Notes: generated by a model from the sequence alone, not told the origin. A DNA stretch of 64,000 nucleotides from a bacterium (GCA_020048285.1 JAIFMU010000009.1:1-64000), one strand, 5' to 3'. Numbered from the stretch's first letter, positions 1 to 9,669 are shown. Numbers and translations: made by a program.

Positions 1-147
1 CCCACTGGCCCGCGAGCTTTTGAAGGGCGCTTGCGACCAAGAAAGCCGCTGGGACAGGAAGCGGTTTGGAAGGAAGACCGGCACCGGCCGCATCCTGCGG
101 CATTAATCTACTGCGAAAATTTGGTTAAATGTACGCATCCGGTTCCA

Positions 148-192
148 AAGCTTGTCGAAGGATCCATGGATATTGGCGGTTCGACGAGCTCG
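148..192. repeat. Dispersed inverted repeat of the GCTTGTCGAA / TTCGACGAGC type
   Basis: Two arms, AGCTTGTCGAA at 149-159 and TTCGACGAGCT at 180-190, face each other across about 20 bases. The same arm type recurs at 21798-21842. This is a common dispersed bacterial repeat. The rest of 1-297 shows no convincing gene; the small open frame across it merely reads through this repeat. Confidence 0.6.
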
Positions 193-297
193 CCGACCAT
201 AATGCAAGAGACATCTATTTCGCACCGGGGCAATATTCTGTCGCACATTGAATGGAACAGGTACGTTCGTGCACAGGCCTAGTGAATTTTAAAAAAG

Positions 298-321
298 AGG
301 GAGACAGCGCACCGTCTCCCT
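298..321 (-). terminator. Rho-independent terminator of the PHP-glycosyltransferase gene
   Basis: An 8-bp perfect stem, AGGGAGAC paired with GTCTCCCT around an 8-base loop, is followed on the minus strand by six T residues (A run at 291-296 on the plus strand). It lies about 70 bases past the stop codon of the minus-strand gene ending at 394. Confidence 0.8.
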
Positions 322-393
322 ACATCGTTGTATCGGATTTCTCACGTTCGTATTGAACCGATCAATCATCAATTACCAGCACTGTTCACCCCA

Positions 394-2856
394 TTAAAAG
401 CCTGCAGATACTAATTCTGGAGCAGCCTTTGTGCTAAAATCGGAAGAGAACGAGAACAGATCGGCTCCGGGCATCTCTGACACGGGGTCATGATCGAGTT
501 CTATTCCCAAAACATCCTTAACCATATATGCCCAGCTGAACCGCGACATCGCCAAAGATCGCGTGCGGTGACGCAGTTCCAGATACTCTTCGGGGAAATG
601 ATTCACCATCTCCGCCATTTTCACCATCGCATCAACCCACGCTTCGCCGTTGCTGATAGAAACCGCTGCGCCTGTTTTTCCGTTCACGATAATCTCCTGA
701 GGTCCGCCGCGATCGGTGACAATCGCCGGGGTTCCCGCCATTTGTGCTTCGAGAACTGCCATGCCGAACGTGTCTGTGACACTGGGGAACAGCAGAAGAT
801 CCGCCGATGCGTAGAGTGTCGCCAGGTCATCCCGTTTCAACCGTCCCGTGAAGACGATGTAGCTCGAGCCATATTTTGCAGAGAGTTCTTCGTAGAGTGG
901 TCCATCGCCACAGAGAATGAGATTCGCCGTGGGAACTTTGCGCCGTAACTGCACAAAGAGATCGATCAATTTGCGACTGTTTTTCTCTTCGCTGATTCGC
1001 CCAGCGTAGATCATGTTCACCCCGTCGCTCACCCCGTAACGCTTGCCAAAGACACCTCGATCGCGATTGTCCGGTGAGTAGCGAACAGGATCAACACCGC
1101 GGCGGAAGGTGGTCAATTTTTCCGATTCATATCCCTGATCCACCAAAATGCGACGATAGGCCTGAGATGGTACAAAAATCTGATCCATCTGCGAATAGAA
1201 CAGTTTGATCAGATCGTTCACCATGAGCGTCACGTTTTCATCGTCGGTGACAATTTTCGTGTAGCTCGTGAAATCAGTATGGTAAATTCCCGAAACTTTC
1301 AGATTGAGCAGTTTTGCCGCGGTTAATCCCACAAGCCCCACCGGCCCGGGCGTTGAAATCACCAATTCGTCCGCATTGAACTCGGATATTTTCTGAAGCG
1401 CATCGAGAAGCGAAGGGATGCGCAGTGTCAATCCTTTAAAGAATGAGATCGGATATTCGCCCACTTGAGCGATCTCCATGATCATATCGCGAGCGACACC
1501 GGGAACATCGCCCTGCTCGGTAGTAACAATGCGCAGATGAAGATTTTCATCGTAGCCGATCTGCGCCAATTTCTGCAATGTCTCTGACACGCCGTTGAGA
1601 TCGGTGAACGTATCGGTAAACCAAAGAACACGCTTGTTCCGCGGTGATTCTGCGGGGAAATGGCGCCGTTTCAACTCATCGCTCACCGAACGCGATCCGT
1701 TTATCACGCTGAGCGTGGTGAAAAAGGGAAGTGAAATAAACACTGCCGGAAGCATTCCCGAGACGTTGCGAAGGACGCCGGAGAGATCGCCATCGCGAAT
1801 GGATTCGGAGATTCGCTGAACAAACTGTTCAAAAAAGAGATCCGAGAAGTTGGCCGCGTGACGGTAAATCTTTTCAACGCGATCGTCGATCGACGAGGTT
1901 TTACTTTTTTGAATATCGTTGATCAATTTTTCGAGCGCTTCGCCCAGTTTTGCCTGTTTTCGCATCATTGGCTTAATCGCAAGGCGCTGTTTTAGCCCCA
2001 GTTTTTCGCCGCTGAACACCATCCCAGAAAGAACGGAAAAAAGCGAATTGCTCAAACCAGACGAACGGGATTTTGAAAATTCCCAAGCGATTTTGTAGAG
2101 CGACAGGGCGAAACTGCGGTAGTCATTATGACGACCATCGGCGGTGGTGTGTTTGCGGCGAATCGATCCGAGAAACTCTTCCGCCGTATCAGCGTCATCT
2201 TCGGCACAGGTATAGGCGCTGGCGATAAACAATCCGCCATGGTCGTCTGAACCGCCGGTGATCCCTTTGATCCACGGGCGAGAACCATAAGGAACGATTC
2301 CGTGTTTCCGCTGAAGTTCATCGATTTTTGCCGGTGTGAGACTTTCGAGAAGGCTGATCAGAAACTGATTCGAACGCTGTTCACGACCGCCGTTAAGCCC
2401 TTCGAAATGGTCAAAAAGAAGAATCATTTTTTCTACCAGATCCGCGTCGAGGCGACGGTTCACCGAAAATGTTGCGTGAGCCACCGCATGGGTGAGATCG
2501 TGTTCTTTCAGATACTCGCGCAGTTCGTAAATACTGTGGCGAATTTCGGAAATTTCATCGAAATGACGGCGATCAAGTCCCCACACAAGCACGTGAACCT
2601 TGCACTCATTTTCGGGGAAATAGGTGGTGAATTCACAACCGGTGATCACGTCGTTCGGGTGAGCTTCTTTCAATTTCATCACCCCGCACACGCAGTTATG
2701 GTCGGTGATTGTTACAAAATCCATCCCTTTTGCTTTTGCATCGCGGTAGAGATCTTCTGGCTCGGTATAGGATTCGCGGGTTCCGATTCTTTGAAGGAAC
2801 CATTCTGAAGGGTGAGCGGAATATTTACTGTGGACATGCAAATCGGCGCGTTTCAT
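394..2856 (-). CDS. PHP-domain / GT4 glycosyltransferase fusion protein
   Basis: About 820 residues. The N-terminal third is a PHP-type metal hydrolase domain: it opens MKRADLHVHSKYS and has TITDHN further on, the His-rich metal motifs of the family. After a helical linker, residues about 410-800 form a GT-B glycosyltransferase of family GT4, with the nucleotide-sugar loop motifs YAGRISEEKN and EAQMAGTPAIV followed by GGPQEII. The start was set at the ATG preceded by AAAGGAAA rather than an in-frame ATG 47 codons upstream, which lacks a ribosome site and would run into the hairpin at 2994-3025. The GT4 half probably transfers a sugar to a glycolipid or polysaccharide at the inner membrane; what the PHP half hydrolyses cannot be read. 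It is a single-gene unit with its own terminator. Family assignment is firm, substrate unknown. Confidence 0.9.
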   Translation of the reverse strand: MKRADLHVHSKYSAHPSEWFLQRIGTRESYTEPEDLYRDAKAKGMDFVTITDHNCVCGVMKLKEAHPNDVITGCEFTTYFPENECKVHVLVWGLDRRHFDEISEIRHSIYELREYLKEHDLTHAVAHATFSVNRRLDADLVEKMILLFDHFEGLNGGREQRSNQFLISLLESLTPAKIDELQRKHGIVPYGSRPWIKGITGGSDDHGGLFIASAYTCAEDDADTAEEFLGSIRRKHTTADGRHNDYRSFALSLYKIAWEFSKSRSSGLSNSLFSVLSGMVFSGEKLGLKQRLAIKPMMRKQAKLGEALEKLINDIQKSKTSSIDDRVEKIYRHAANFSDLFFEQFVQRISESIRDGDLSGVLRNVSGMLPAVFISLPFFTTLSVINGSRSVSDELKRRHFPAESPRNKRVLWFTDTFTDLNGVSETLQKLAQIGYDENLHLRIVTTEQGDVPGVARDMIMEIAQVGEYPISFFKGLTLRIPSLLDALQKISEFNADELVISTPGPVGLVGLTAAKLLNLKVSGIYHTDFTSYTKIVTDDENVTLMVNDLIKLFYSQMDQIFVPSQAYRRILVDQGYESEKLTTFRRGVDPVRYSPDNRDRGVFGKRYGVSDGVNMIYAGRISEEKNSRKLIDLFVQLRRKVPTANLILCGDGPLYEELSAKYGSSYIVFTGRLKRDDLATLYASADLLLFPSVTDTFGMAVLEAQMAGTPAIVTDRGGPQEIIVNGKTGAAVSISNGEAWVDAMVKMAEMVNHFPEEYLELRHRTRSLAMSRFSWAYMVKDVLGIELDHDPVSEMPGADLFSFSSDFSTKAAPELVSAGF

Positions 2857-2993
2857 TTGATTTCCTTTGTTAGAGTGAGTGGCTCTGTGCCATCGGATAA
2901 AAAATGGTGGTTGAGTGTGGCTTCTCTGTTGCGGTTTGGTTAGCCCTTGCTCGAATTGCTGTGTGTTTTTCGTGAGCAGATCGATCTCAAAAT

Positions 2994-3025
2994 GCAAAGA
3001 GACACGGTTGCCCCTGTCTCTTTGC
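2994..3025 (-). terminator. Terminator hairpin after the TonB receptor gene
   Basis: An 11-bp perfect stem, GCAAAGAGACA with TGTCTCTTTGC, and a 10-base loop lie about 20 bases past the stop of the minus-strand gene at 3046. The T run after it on the minus strand is short (ATTTTG). Confidence 0.75.
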
Positions 3026-3045
3026 TGATCGAATCGGAAAATCGC

Positions 3046-6000
3046 TTACTTTTTTATGGCCGGAAATGATCCACTAATGCTGAGCGAGAAATCGACACCA
3101 CTCTTAGCCGATGACTTGAGATACTCTTTCACTTCCAACTCGGGATCCTTGTCGTTGTTTTCCACCTTGTAGAACACCAATTTCTTGTCAGGGTTGAGAA
3201 TGTTCTTGGCTCGGAATGATATTTTCATCGCCGAACCGACATCTTTGGTCAACGACAGATTGAGCAAATGTTCAGGCAGTTCCCACAAGTAAGGTTCAAT
3301 CTGATCGGTCAGTTCCGCAAGACGTCTTCCAAACACGTTGTAGTAGAGCGTTCCCGTGAGTCCAATTGGTTTGGCGTTATAGGACAAAAATGCGTTAATC
3401 ACGAATGGCGACTGCCCCTGAAATGGACGGTACATTCGATGTTCCGTGATATATTTGAATCGCTCCAAATCGGCTTTGTCAATCTTATCTTCGCTGATTT
3501 CAGGGAAATAGTTTGCCTGTTTTCTCGTAGTGCTATCAAGAGTCACACGAGACCACACAAAGGTCGCATTCCCACTGAATGAAAGGCCTTCAAGCGCGGG
3601 AACGAAATCTAACTTGCGCACCACTTCCAGTTCGGCTCCGAGAATATTCGCATCGGACGGCGTATTGATTGGCATGCGCTGATCGTTGTCGAGAAACTGC
3701 ACTTCGATCGGTTTTTGAATCTGCTTGTAAAATCCTCCGAGAGCAAAGAGATCGCCGGCCCGCGGGAAAAATTCGTAGCGTAGATCCACGTTGTCAATCA
3801 GCGATCGTTCGATCTTGCGATTGCCGAGGAACGCACCGCCACCGGTGAACGATTCAGTCATGTACTCCGCCTTTTCACGGATCGATGGGCGAACCAGTGT
3901 TTTACCGTAGGCTGATTTTACAACCATTTTGTCGGTAGGTTTCCACGTGATCAACGCCGCCGGAAGCACGTCGTAGTCATTGAGTTTCGCCGCCAACGAA
4001 TCGTTCTTTTTCGACTCCACGATTGTTTCATCATTCATCTTAGCCAACTCTCCGCGAACGCCCAGCGTAGTGGAAAGTTTGGCAAAAAGAGGCAGTTCGA
4101 TCTGAGCAAACTGAGCAAAAACTGAACTTTCGCCATCGCGCTGAGCGGCGTCACTGGAGTTATCCGACACGACCATTCCCCATGCATAGCCACTGGCGGA
4201 GACCTTCGGGTCGACTTCGCGAATCCCGAGACTATCTTTTTTGATTCGATCCCACGAAGGAACAAGTGATGTACCGCTGGGGAATTTATAGCTGATTCGG
4301 CGCGAACGCTGCTCCTGCCACGCTCCCTGCCAGCCCGCTCCGATCGATACTGTCGCAGAGTCATCGCTCCACTGCCAGAACGGAATCTGAAGTTGACCGG
4401 AACCGGTTCCCATGTTGCTTTTCACACTGCGCCACGAATGACTCGGTGCGGCCATGGTAGTCATCATCTGCCAGCTCGTGGAAGGCACATCCGGTTCATC
4501 TTCAGAACGAGTCGTGTCCTTGAAACAGTAGATATCGCGCATGTCCGGTTCATCCTGCATCGAACCGGTGTAGGTACCGTTCCAGGAGAACGTGAGTTCG
4601 TTGTTGCGCGTAGGAATCTTGTGCGTTCCCGATCCCTTGAAATAGTTCATGGTTCGTTCGATATAGTGAAGGCGCGACGCCATGAAAATTCCCTCGGGAA
4701 GATCTGACGCTGGATATGATCCTTCAACATTTTTGATTTTGTTTTCTCCACTGCGAAGGTAGAGATAGTCCGCGGTGAAACGATGATTTTTGGACGGTTC
4801 ATAGGCGGTGTTGCCCAAAATCGACCACATCACTTTCTCTTTCGAATCATCCACAAGGAAATCTTTGGTCAACCGCATAGGGCTGATCGAATCGTCCACT
4901 ACAAAGGATTTCTGGATCGATTCCGGTTTCTGTTTCCGTTCACTTTTGTAGGTGAGACTCACGTTGTAGCCCAATTTCCCTGAACCGATCGGCTTACTAT
5001 TCCCATAGGAAGTAGAAAAATCAAAGTTCGGGGCCGCCGTAACCTGACGACTGCGCATCTCCGTCGAAAGGGAAGTGGCCATTTCATCCACAAAAGGAAG
5101 ATGCATTTTGATTGAATCGGGAAGGTCTGGGCGATTGAGATTTTTTCCGTAGATAATGGTGTGTTTCTCAATCTCCTCTTTGCTGTTATTCTTGAAAATC
5201 TGGGGAAGTGCTCGAAGGCCATCGTCCGCGCCCAGCCAAAACAGCTTGCCATTATCAGACGTGTGGAACTGTTTGAACGTGGTGAGCGAATGAATACCCA
5301 TCCCGCCGCTGACAGTGAGTTTTTTCGATTCCGGGAACGGCTTGGTGGAAATATCGATAATCCCCCCGGCAAATGCTCCTGATTTTTCAGCCTGGAACGT
5401 CTTGAATACGCGAATATTTTCTATCACACCAGTGGGGAAAATATCCATCTGAACCGCATTTTCATCGGGATCGGAACTGGGGATCATCGATTCGTTGAGT
5501 GTCACTTGCGAATATTTCGCCGGGAGTCCGCGGACGATAACGTACTTGTCATCCACGATTGTCGCCCCGGTGATCTGTTTCATCGCGTCCGCCGCCGAAC
5601 TCGCCCCCGCTTTGGAAAACTCTTCCGCCGCCACAGCATCTACCACTTCGAATGTCTGCTGGCGCTCTTTCAGAAGTGCCGCGCCACTCGATTTGACTGC
5701 CACGCCGCGAATGGTCATTTTCGACATAGAAGAGACACCGGATTTTTCCATCATCACATCGTAACGACTATTTTTGCCCAGAACTACCGCAGTATTCTCT
5801 TCAGTTTTCGTTTCTAGTCCATCGCCAAGAATTGTCATTGTGTAGATTCCCGGAACCCCCTGAAGTGCAAATGATCCATCGGGATTGGTCACCGCATCGA
5901 CACTCTTTTTCCCTTTCAAGACCACACGTACACCGCCAATGGGCTGACCGGTTTCTGTAGAAACGACCACACCAACCACTCCCCCATTTCCGGGAAGAAT

Positions 6001-7074
6001 ATCCGGTCCGTCGTTCTCTTTGGCAAGAGTAATATCTGATGTGATAGTCTCTCCTCCCCAAAAATCGACATCATTCACCACGGTTGTGTCAAATCCATCA
6101 GCCCAGGTCGAAAGGGTAAAAACCCCGCTCTCCACGGAATCGATTTCATAGCGACCCAGATTATCCGTCATGGCAGACCGGTTTTTTTCCACAACCCGCA
6201 CTTCGATTCCCGCCACCGGTAATCCTTCAGGATCTACCACTTTTCCCATGACGCGGCCAAACTCGCGATTAGAGTTGTCCTGTTTTGAAAGAACCACCAA
6301 CCGTTCTACCACGTCGCCGGTTTTCATAGAGATATTGTTCACGATAGTCGCTTCGTATCCCCAGAGTGCCGCCATGAGAGAATATTTCCCCGGTTTCACT
6401 TCCGGAAGAGCAAACTCGCCATTTTGATTGGTCACTGCTGAGTAGTCGGTGTTCACAAAAGAGATTGCCACATTGGGAACCACTGCCCCACTTTCGTCGC
6501 GCACGATCCCGCGAATCTGAGCGAACTGCTTTTTCTGATCCTCCGTGGGAACCAGTTTCACCGTGAGATTCTGAACACTTCCCACGGTGGATTCCACGTG
6601 AACCACCGAGTCGCGGTACCCCTCGGCGGTGAGTATCAAGTTCAGCGCACTGTCGGGAATAATTGACGCCTGTCCTACCCCATCGGTTTCGACAACGCCT
6701 TGATTTGATACAATCTGACCCATCACCGGTGAACCGTCAGCCCCCAAAAGTGTTATCAAGACCACCGCTGGCCGAGCGGTTTCTACCACTTTTGGCCGTT
6801 TCAATACAACCTGAACCGAATCGCCGTCGACAATGGTGAGTTCCGAAGAAGCGTATCCTCCGGCAGAAACAGTGATCGATGTGGATCGTTTTTCCATGGT
6901 TCCGCGAAACACCCCTTCTTCATCACTAAAGAGAGATTCGCCTTTCAGCGTGGCAATTACGGCGGCGCGAATTGGATTTCCGTCGCTGTCCACAACGGTT
7001 CCAACAAAGGTTCCTGCCGCCGCGGTTCCGATAAGTGTTCCCATGAGTATTGATTGTAATCTCGTCCGTTTCAT
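3046..7074 (-). CDS. TonB-dependent receptor with repeated carboxypeptidase-regulatory-like domains
   Basis: About 1342 residues, outer membrane. The start at 7074 (MKRTRLQSILMG) follows GGGG at good spacing and begins a signal peptide. Residues about 20-460 hold at least four beta-sandwich domains of the CarboxypepD_reg type, each with a G-x-V-x-D-x-x-G-x-P core (VGTVVDSDGNPI, RGIVRDESGAVV, MGKVVDPEGLPV, VGVVVSTETGQPI). A TonB plug follows (VIVRGLPAKYSQVTLN and the GGIIDISTK motif), then a long beta-barrel with aromatic-rich strands to the C-terminus. Such receptors import a bound ligand with energy from TonB/ExbBD. One regulatory-like domain is usual and four is long, suggesting a periplasmic or cell-wall spacer. 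No SusD-like partner or transport gene is adjacent, so the ligand is unknown. Confidence 0.88.
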   Translation of the reverse strand: MKRTRLQSILMGTLIGTAAAGTFVGTVVDSDGNPIRAAVIATLKGESLFSDEEGVFRGTMEKRSTSITVSAGGYASSELTIVDGDSVQVVLKRPKVVETARPAVVLITLLGADGSPVMGQIVSNQGVVETDGVGQASIIPDSALNLILTAEGYRDSVVHVESTVGSVQNLTVKLVPTEDQKKQFAQIRGIVRDESGAVVPNVAISFVNTDYSAVTNQNGEFALPEVKPGKYSLMAALWGYEATIVNNISMKTGDVVERLVVLSKQDNSNREFGRVMGKVVDPEGLPVAGIEVRVVEKNRSAMTDNLGRYEIDSVESGVFTLSTWADGFDTTVVNDVDFWGGETITSDITLAKENDGPDILPGNGGVVGVVVSTETGQPIGGVRVVLKGKKSVDAVTNPDGSFALQGVPGIYTMTILGDGLETKTEENTAVVLGKNSRYDVMMEKSGVSSMSKMTIRGVAVKSSGAALLKERQQTFEVVDAVAAEEFSKAGASSAADAMKQITGATIVDDKYVIVRGLPAKYSQVTLNESMIPSSDPDENAVQMDIFPTGVIENIRVFKTFQAEKSGAFAGGIIDISTKPFPESKKLTVSGGMGIHSLTTFKQFHTSDNGKLFWLGADDGLRALPQIFKNNSKEEIEKHTIIYGKNLNRPDLPDSIKMHLPFVDEMATSLSTEMRSRQVTAAPNFDFSTSYGNSKPIGSGKLGYNVSLTYKSERKQKPESIQKSFVVDDSISPMRLTKDFLVDDSKEKVMWSILGNTAYEPSKNHRFTADYLYLRSGENKIKNVEGSYPASDLPEGIFMASRLHYIERTMNYFKGSGTHKIPTRNNELTFSWNGTYTGSMQDEPDMRDIYCFKDTTRSEDEPDVPSTSWQMMTTMAAPSHSWRSVKSNMGTGSGQLQIPFWQWSDDSATVSIGAGWQGAWQEQRSRRISYKFPSGTSLVPSWDRIKKDSLGIREVDPKVSASGYAWGMVVSDNSSDAAQRDGESSVFAQFAQIELPLFAKLSTTLGVRGELAKMNDETIVESKKNDSLAAKLNDYDVLPAALITWKPTDKMVVKSAYGKTLVRPSIREKAEYMTESFTGGGAFLGNRKIERSLIDNVDLRYEFFPRAGDLFALGGFYKQIQKPIEVQFLDNDQRMPINTPSDANILGAELEVVRKLDFVPALEGLSFSGNATFVWSRVTLDSTTRKQANYFPEISEDKIDKADLERFKYITEHRMYRPFQGQSPFVINAFLSYNAKPIGLTGTLYYNVFGRRLAELTDQIEPYLWELPEHLLNLSLTKDVGSAMKISFRAKNILNPDKKLVFYKVENNDKDPELEVKEYLKSSAKSGVDFSLSISGSFPAIKK

Positions 7075-7184
7075 GCATCCCCGTTTCTGGCCTGTACCGT
7101 TTGTGGAGAAAGATACGGCGCGGATATTTTGAATCTGCAAGGCTAAAATGAGTAGATTGTGAGCAGAGAATTTTTGTTTTGTAC

Positions 7185-7431
7185 AGACGCGATGTTCGCG
7201 TCTCCGGTTTCATTGTAGAGACGCGACGTTCGCGTCTATGATTTACCGCAATATAGAGACGCGATGTTCGCGTCTTCGATGATACAAAAATAGACGCCAG
7301 CATGGCGTCTCTACGAATTGGAATGATTTGCCGTACAGACGCGATGTTCGCGTCTCCGCGAACACAACACGCCAGCATGGCGTCTCTACGATTCGAGGAT
7401 TATTGGCCGTAGAGACGCGATGTTCGCGTCT
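7185..7431. repeat. Cluster of palindromic repeats (GACGCGA-TGT-TCGCGTC and GACGCCA-GCA-TGGCGTC types)
   Basis: Seven short palindromes lie in the gap between the TonB gene and the PIN-toxin gene. Five are type A (AGACGCGATGTTCGCGTCT or one base off) at 7185, 7219, 7257, 7337 and 7413. Two are type B (cores GACGCCAGCATGGCGTC and ACGCCAGCATGGCGT) at 7292 and 7367. Spacers such as TCGATGATACAAAAA and ATTCGAGGATTATTGGCCG are also shared with the cluster at 8177-8468, so the unit is composite. Small open frames across it only read the palindromes. No gene is seen in 7075-7510. Confidence 0.9.
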
Positions 7432-7510
7432 CCCCAATACTAAACGGGTGATGTTTTACCACCACCCGCATTGCGTTTTGCCTGTTACATTTTCCTGATT
7501 GCACGATATT

Positions 7511-7888
7511 TCACCAACCGATTGCTCGAACCGCCGGTGAGTTCAGAATTTGCTGATCACGTGTAATTAAAATCGCTTGAGCGTGCACGGCGGAAGCGGC
7601 AATAATTGCATCGGGAAGTTTCAAACGGGAAACGGATCTAATCTCGGTAACTTTTGAAATAACCGGTGTATCCATATGGAGAAGATCAATCACAGATACA
7701 ATTGATTCAAAATCTTTAAACAAGAGTACATCAGCAGTGGAAAGTCCTCTAAAAGAAAGGAACTCAATTGAAGAGATCACGGAAAATCCAATCCATGAAG
7801 CCTGTTTCAACAGCGATTCCAACGCAGAATCGCCAGCTAAAAGTGCAACGATTGCATTCGTGTCTAAGAAATAGCGTTCACCACTCAT
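7511..7888 (-). CDS. PIN-domain ribonuclease toxin (VapC-like)
   Basis: 125 residues, usual for a PIN toxin. The four acidic residues of the active site are visible: D9 in FLDTN, E42 in SSIEF, D93 in LPDAIIAA and D111 in TRDQ. Family members cut RNA, often tRNA or rRNA, when released from the antitoxin. The start at 7888 was chosen because its ATG overlaps the last codons of the upstream antitoxin gene (ATGAGTGGTGA), giving translational coupling; the longer open frame upstream is the antitoxin region in another frame. The pair is flanked on both sides by the same palindromic repeats. Confidence 0.85.
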   Translation of the reverse strand: MSGERYFLDTNAIVALLAGDSALESLLKQASWIGFSVISSIEFLSFRGLSTADVLLFKDFESIVSVIDLLHMDTPVISKVTEIRSVSRLKLPDAIIAASAVHAQAILITRDQQILNSPAVRAIGW

Positions 7889-8081
7889 CGCGAAGTTCTC
7901 TCTGCATCGCCACGGCATCGCCTTTCCACGCAAGCTTTCCAGCAAAACGAGCAAGGTCATACACAGGATATTTTTCTTCGATTACAATCTGAACATCCGC
8001 TTCAGCAAAGGCATGATTTAAGGGAATATCAAGATGAGCAATACCATTTTCATCACCGGTAACATGAGCTGTCAGTACCAT
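7878..8081 (-). CDS. Antitoxin partner of the PIN toxin
   Basis: 67 residues, with the start at 8081 preceded by GGGG. The middle part (DIPLNHAFAEADVQIVIEEKYPVYDLARFAGKL) has the look of small antitoxins paired with PIN toxins: a short N-terminal part, then a helix-rich region that would wrap the toxin. It overlaps the toxin gene by 11 bases, the standard antitoxin-first order. No classical AbrB or RHH motif could be named with certainty, so the identity rests on size, order and coupling. Such pairs usually repress their own promoter, which would lie in the repeat-rich stretch upstream of 8081. Confidence 0.7.
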   Translation of the reverse strand: MVLTAHVTGDENGIAHLDIPLNHAFAEADVQIVIEEKYPVYDLARFAGKLAWKGDAVAMQRELRDEW

Positions 8082-8176
8082 TGTGACCCCTTCGTTTGTA
8101 CATTTCGAAGTTAAAATACGTTTTCCACCGATCATAGATAGGTTGAAATTAGTTGCCCCGATTCCCCCACCTGTAC

Positions 8177-8468
8177 AGACGCGATGTTTGCGTCTCCGGT
8201 TTCATTGTAGAGACGCGATGTTCGCGTCTCCGATGTTCGCGTCTGCGATGATACAAAAAAGACGCCAGCATGGCGTCTCTACGATTCGAGGATTGTTGGC
8301 CGTAGAGACGCGATGTTCGCGTCTCCGATGATATAAACAGGGCACCCATAGGGGCGCCCCTACGGAACGAATTGTACGGGCGATTTGCGCTCGCCCAATC
8401 CCGGGCACCCACAAGGGGCGCCCCTACAAATTGGAATGATTTGCGGTAGAGACGCGATGTTCGCGTCT
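8177..8468. repeat. Second cluster of palindromic repeats, with embedded GGGGCGCCCC repeats
   Basis: Type A palindromes (AGACGCGATGTTCGCGTCT) are at 8177 (one mismatch), 8211, 8306 and 8450, with a partial one at 8231. A type B copy is at 8260 and a broken one near 8485. Between them lie two copies of a different repeat, GGGCACCC followed by AGGGGCGCCCCTAC, at 8339-8363 and 8403-8427, and a GGGCGA/TCGCCC inverted repeat between them. The composite order matches the cluster at 7185-7431. No gene is supported in 8082-8565. Confidence 0.9.
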
Positions 8469-8565
8469 TCGATGATACAAAAAAGACGCCATGTTCACCC
8501 AAACGAAAAGGGCGCCCCCTATAAACGGTCGCCCAAAACAGAAATTGCTCCTGCCGATAGAATTA

Positions 8566-9531
8566 CTACGCCTGATCTGTAATGAGCTGATCGATATCCA
8601 CGCCGGTGGATTCATCGATACGGCGACACGCTTCCATAAGAAGGTAGAGCGGATTTTCCGTGATCGTTTTCATCGATGTTTTCAAACCAAAGATAAAGGA
8701 GAACTCCCCTTTGTCGCTGCCAAATGCTTTCCAAAGAGCACTATGCCCCGTATCTCCCGCACCTTCAGCGTGAACAATTGCACCCTTTTCAAGGTGGATT
8801 GAAAACTGAAGAGCAAATTCGCCTTCGCCACACACCAGATCAAGCCGTCCGGTTTTTCTTCCCTGAACCATAAGTTGCATAAGGTCGATGAGCGAGAAAT
8901 CGCCCAGTGTTCCCTGAAGGTTCACTTTTCCAGGCATGCCGTTTGAAGTAGCACCGCTCTCTTCGATTGCATCGATTTCCGCTGCAGTAGCCGTAACCGC
9001 TGCCACTTTTCGTTCCCACACATCGGGGGAAACTTTTTGGTCGAGGAGATTTGCGGCCATGATTTTTTTCAACCGTTCATGATCGCGATTCGCCCGTTCA
9101 AGAGCCACATCATACTGTTTGAGTTGATAGCTCATCAATTTACGAATGGAGACCAGTCCACAAAACCGTCCTTTCGCAGAAATTGCAATATCGGTGTACA
9201 GAATTTCCACCGGTCTGGCCAGTGCCCTGCGCAGAGCATCCAACGGATCGGAACTGCTATCCACCACGAGAATTTGTTGAATCATTATTTCAGAAATTGG
9301 TTTATCCGCAAAGAGAGACCACCCAAACTTTCCACTCACTGTGCGGTTCACGATATCGCGGCTTATCAATCCGCAGATACCATTGGGGCCGGCCACTGCG
9401 GCGTATTCGATTGTTCGTACGCTGAAAAAGTCGCGCACTTCTCCGATTGGTTTTGTCGAAGCTACGGACTCATTTGTATAGATCATTGCCGTAAACAGGT
9501 CTGATGAAGAGTGATTTGGAATTTCAGTCAT
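8566..9531 (-). CDS. CBS-domain protein with C-terminal DUF4388 (PATAN-like) domain
   Basis: 321 residues, soluble. Residues about 10-140 look like a pair of CBS modules (GLISRDIVNRTVSG, then the second repeat ending GRFCGLVSIRKLMSY), which bind adenine nucleotides. Residues about 140-170 are a charged helical linker. The C-terminal half carries the DUF4388 signature LQGTLGDFSLIDLMQLM followed by GRKTGRLDL. DUF4388 proteins are thought to act in two-component or gliding-type signalling. The start at 9531 is preceded by GAGG. It appears to be a single-gene unit; likely an energy- or nucleotide-sensing regulator, partner unknown. Confidence 0.78.
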   Translation of the reverse strand: MTEIPNHSSSDLFTAMIYTNESVASTKPIGEVRDFFSVRTIEYAAVAGPNGICGLISRDIVNRTVSGKFGWSLFADKPISEIMIQQILVVDSSSDPLDALRRALARPVEILYTDIAISAKGRFCGLVSIRKLMSYQLKQYDVALERANRDHERLKKIMAANLLDQKVSPDVWERKVAAVTATAAEIDAIEESGATSNGMPGKVNLQGTLGDFSLIDLMQLMVQGRKTGRLDLVCGEGEFALQFSIHLEKGAIVHAEGAGDTGHSALWKAFGSDKGEFSFIFGLKTSMKTITENPLYLLMEACRRIDESTGVDIDQLITDQA

Positions 9532-9630
9532 AGGATACCTCACTCATTTTGACAGCTAAAATAAGGCAGGAGTATTCAGCCACCGTTCGCGCTTTGTGAG
9601 TATATCGTTATGTGAGTGGCTTGACTGATG

Positions 9631-9669
9631 AAAAAGGGAGTGATTCACTGTAGAACCACTCCCCTTTTT
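9631..9669 (-). terminator. Terminator of the rhodanese-fusion oxidoreductase gene
   Basis: AAAAAGGGAGTG pairs with CACTCCCCTTTTT (one bulged C) around a loop of about 14 bases. It lies 22 bases past the stop codon at 9691, and on the minus strand it ends in a run of T. It may work in both directions. Confidence 0.8.

Noticed and set aside
31-282. Plus-strand open frame of 83 codons at the window start
   Set aside because: It reads through a dispersed inverted repeat, has no ribosome site and no protein-like composition.
7243-7437. Minus-strand frame with repeating REHRVSTA-like words
   Set aside because: It is the translation of the palindromic repeats; the same holds for frames in 8083-8582.
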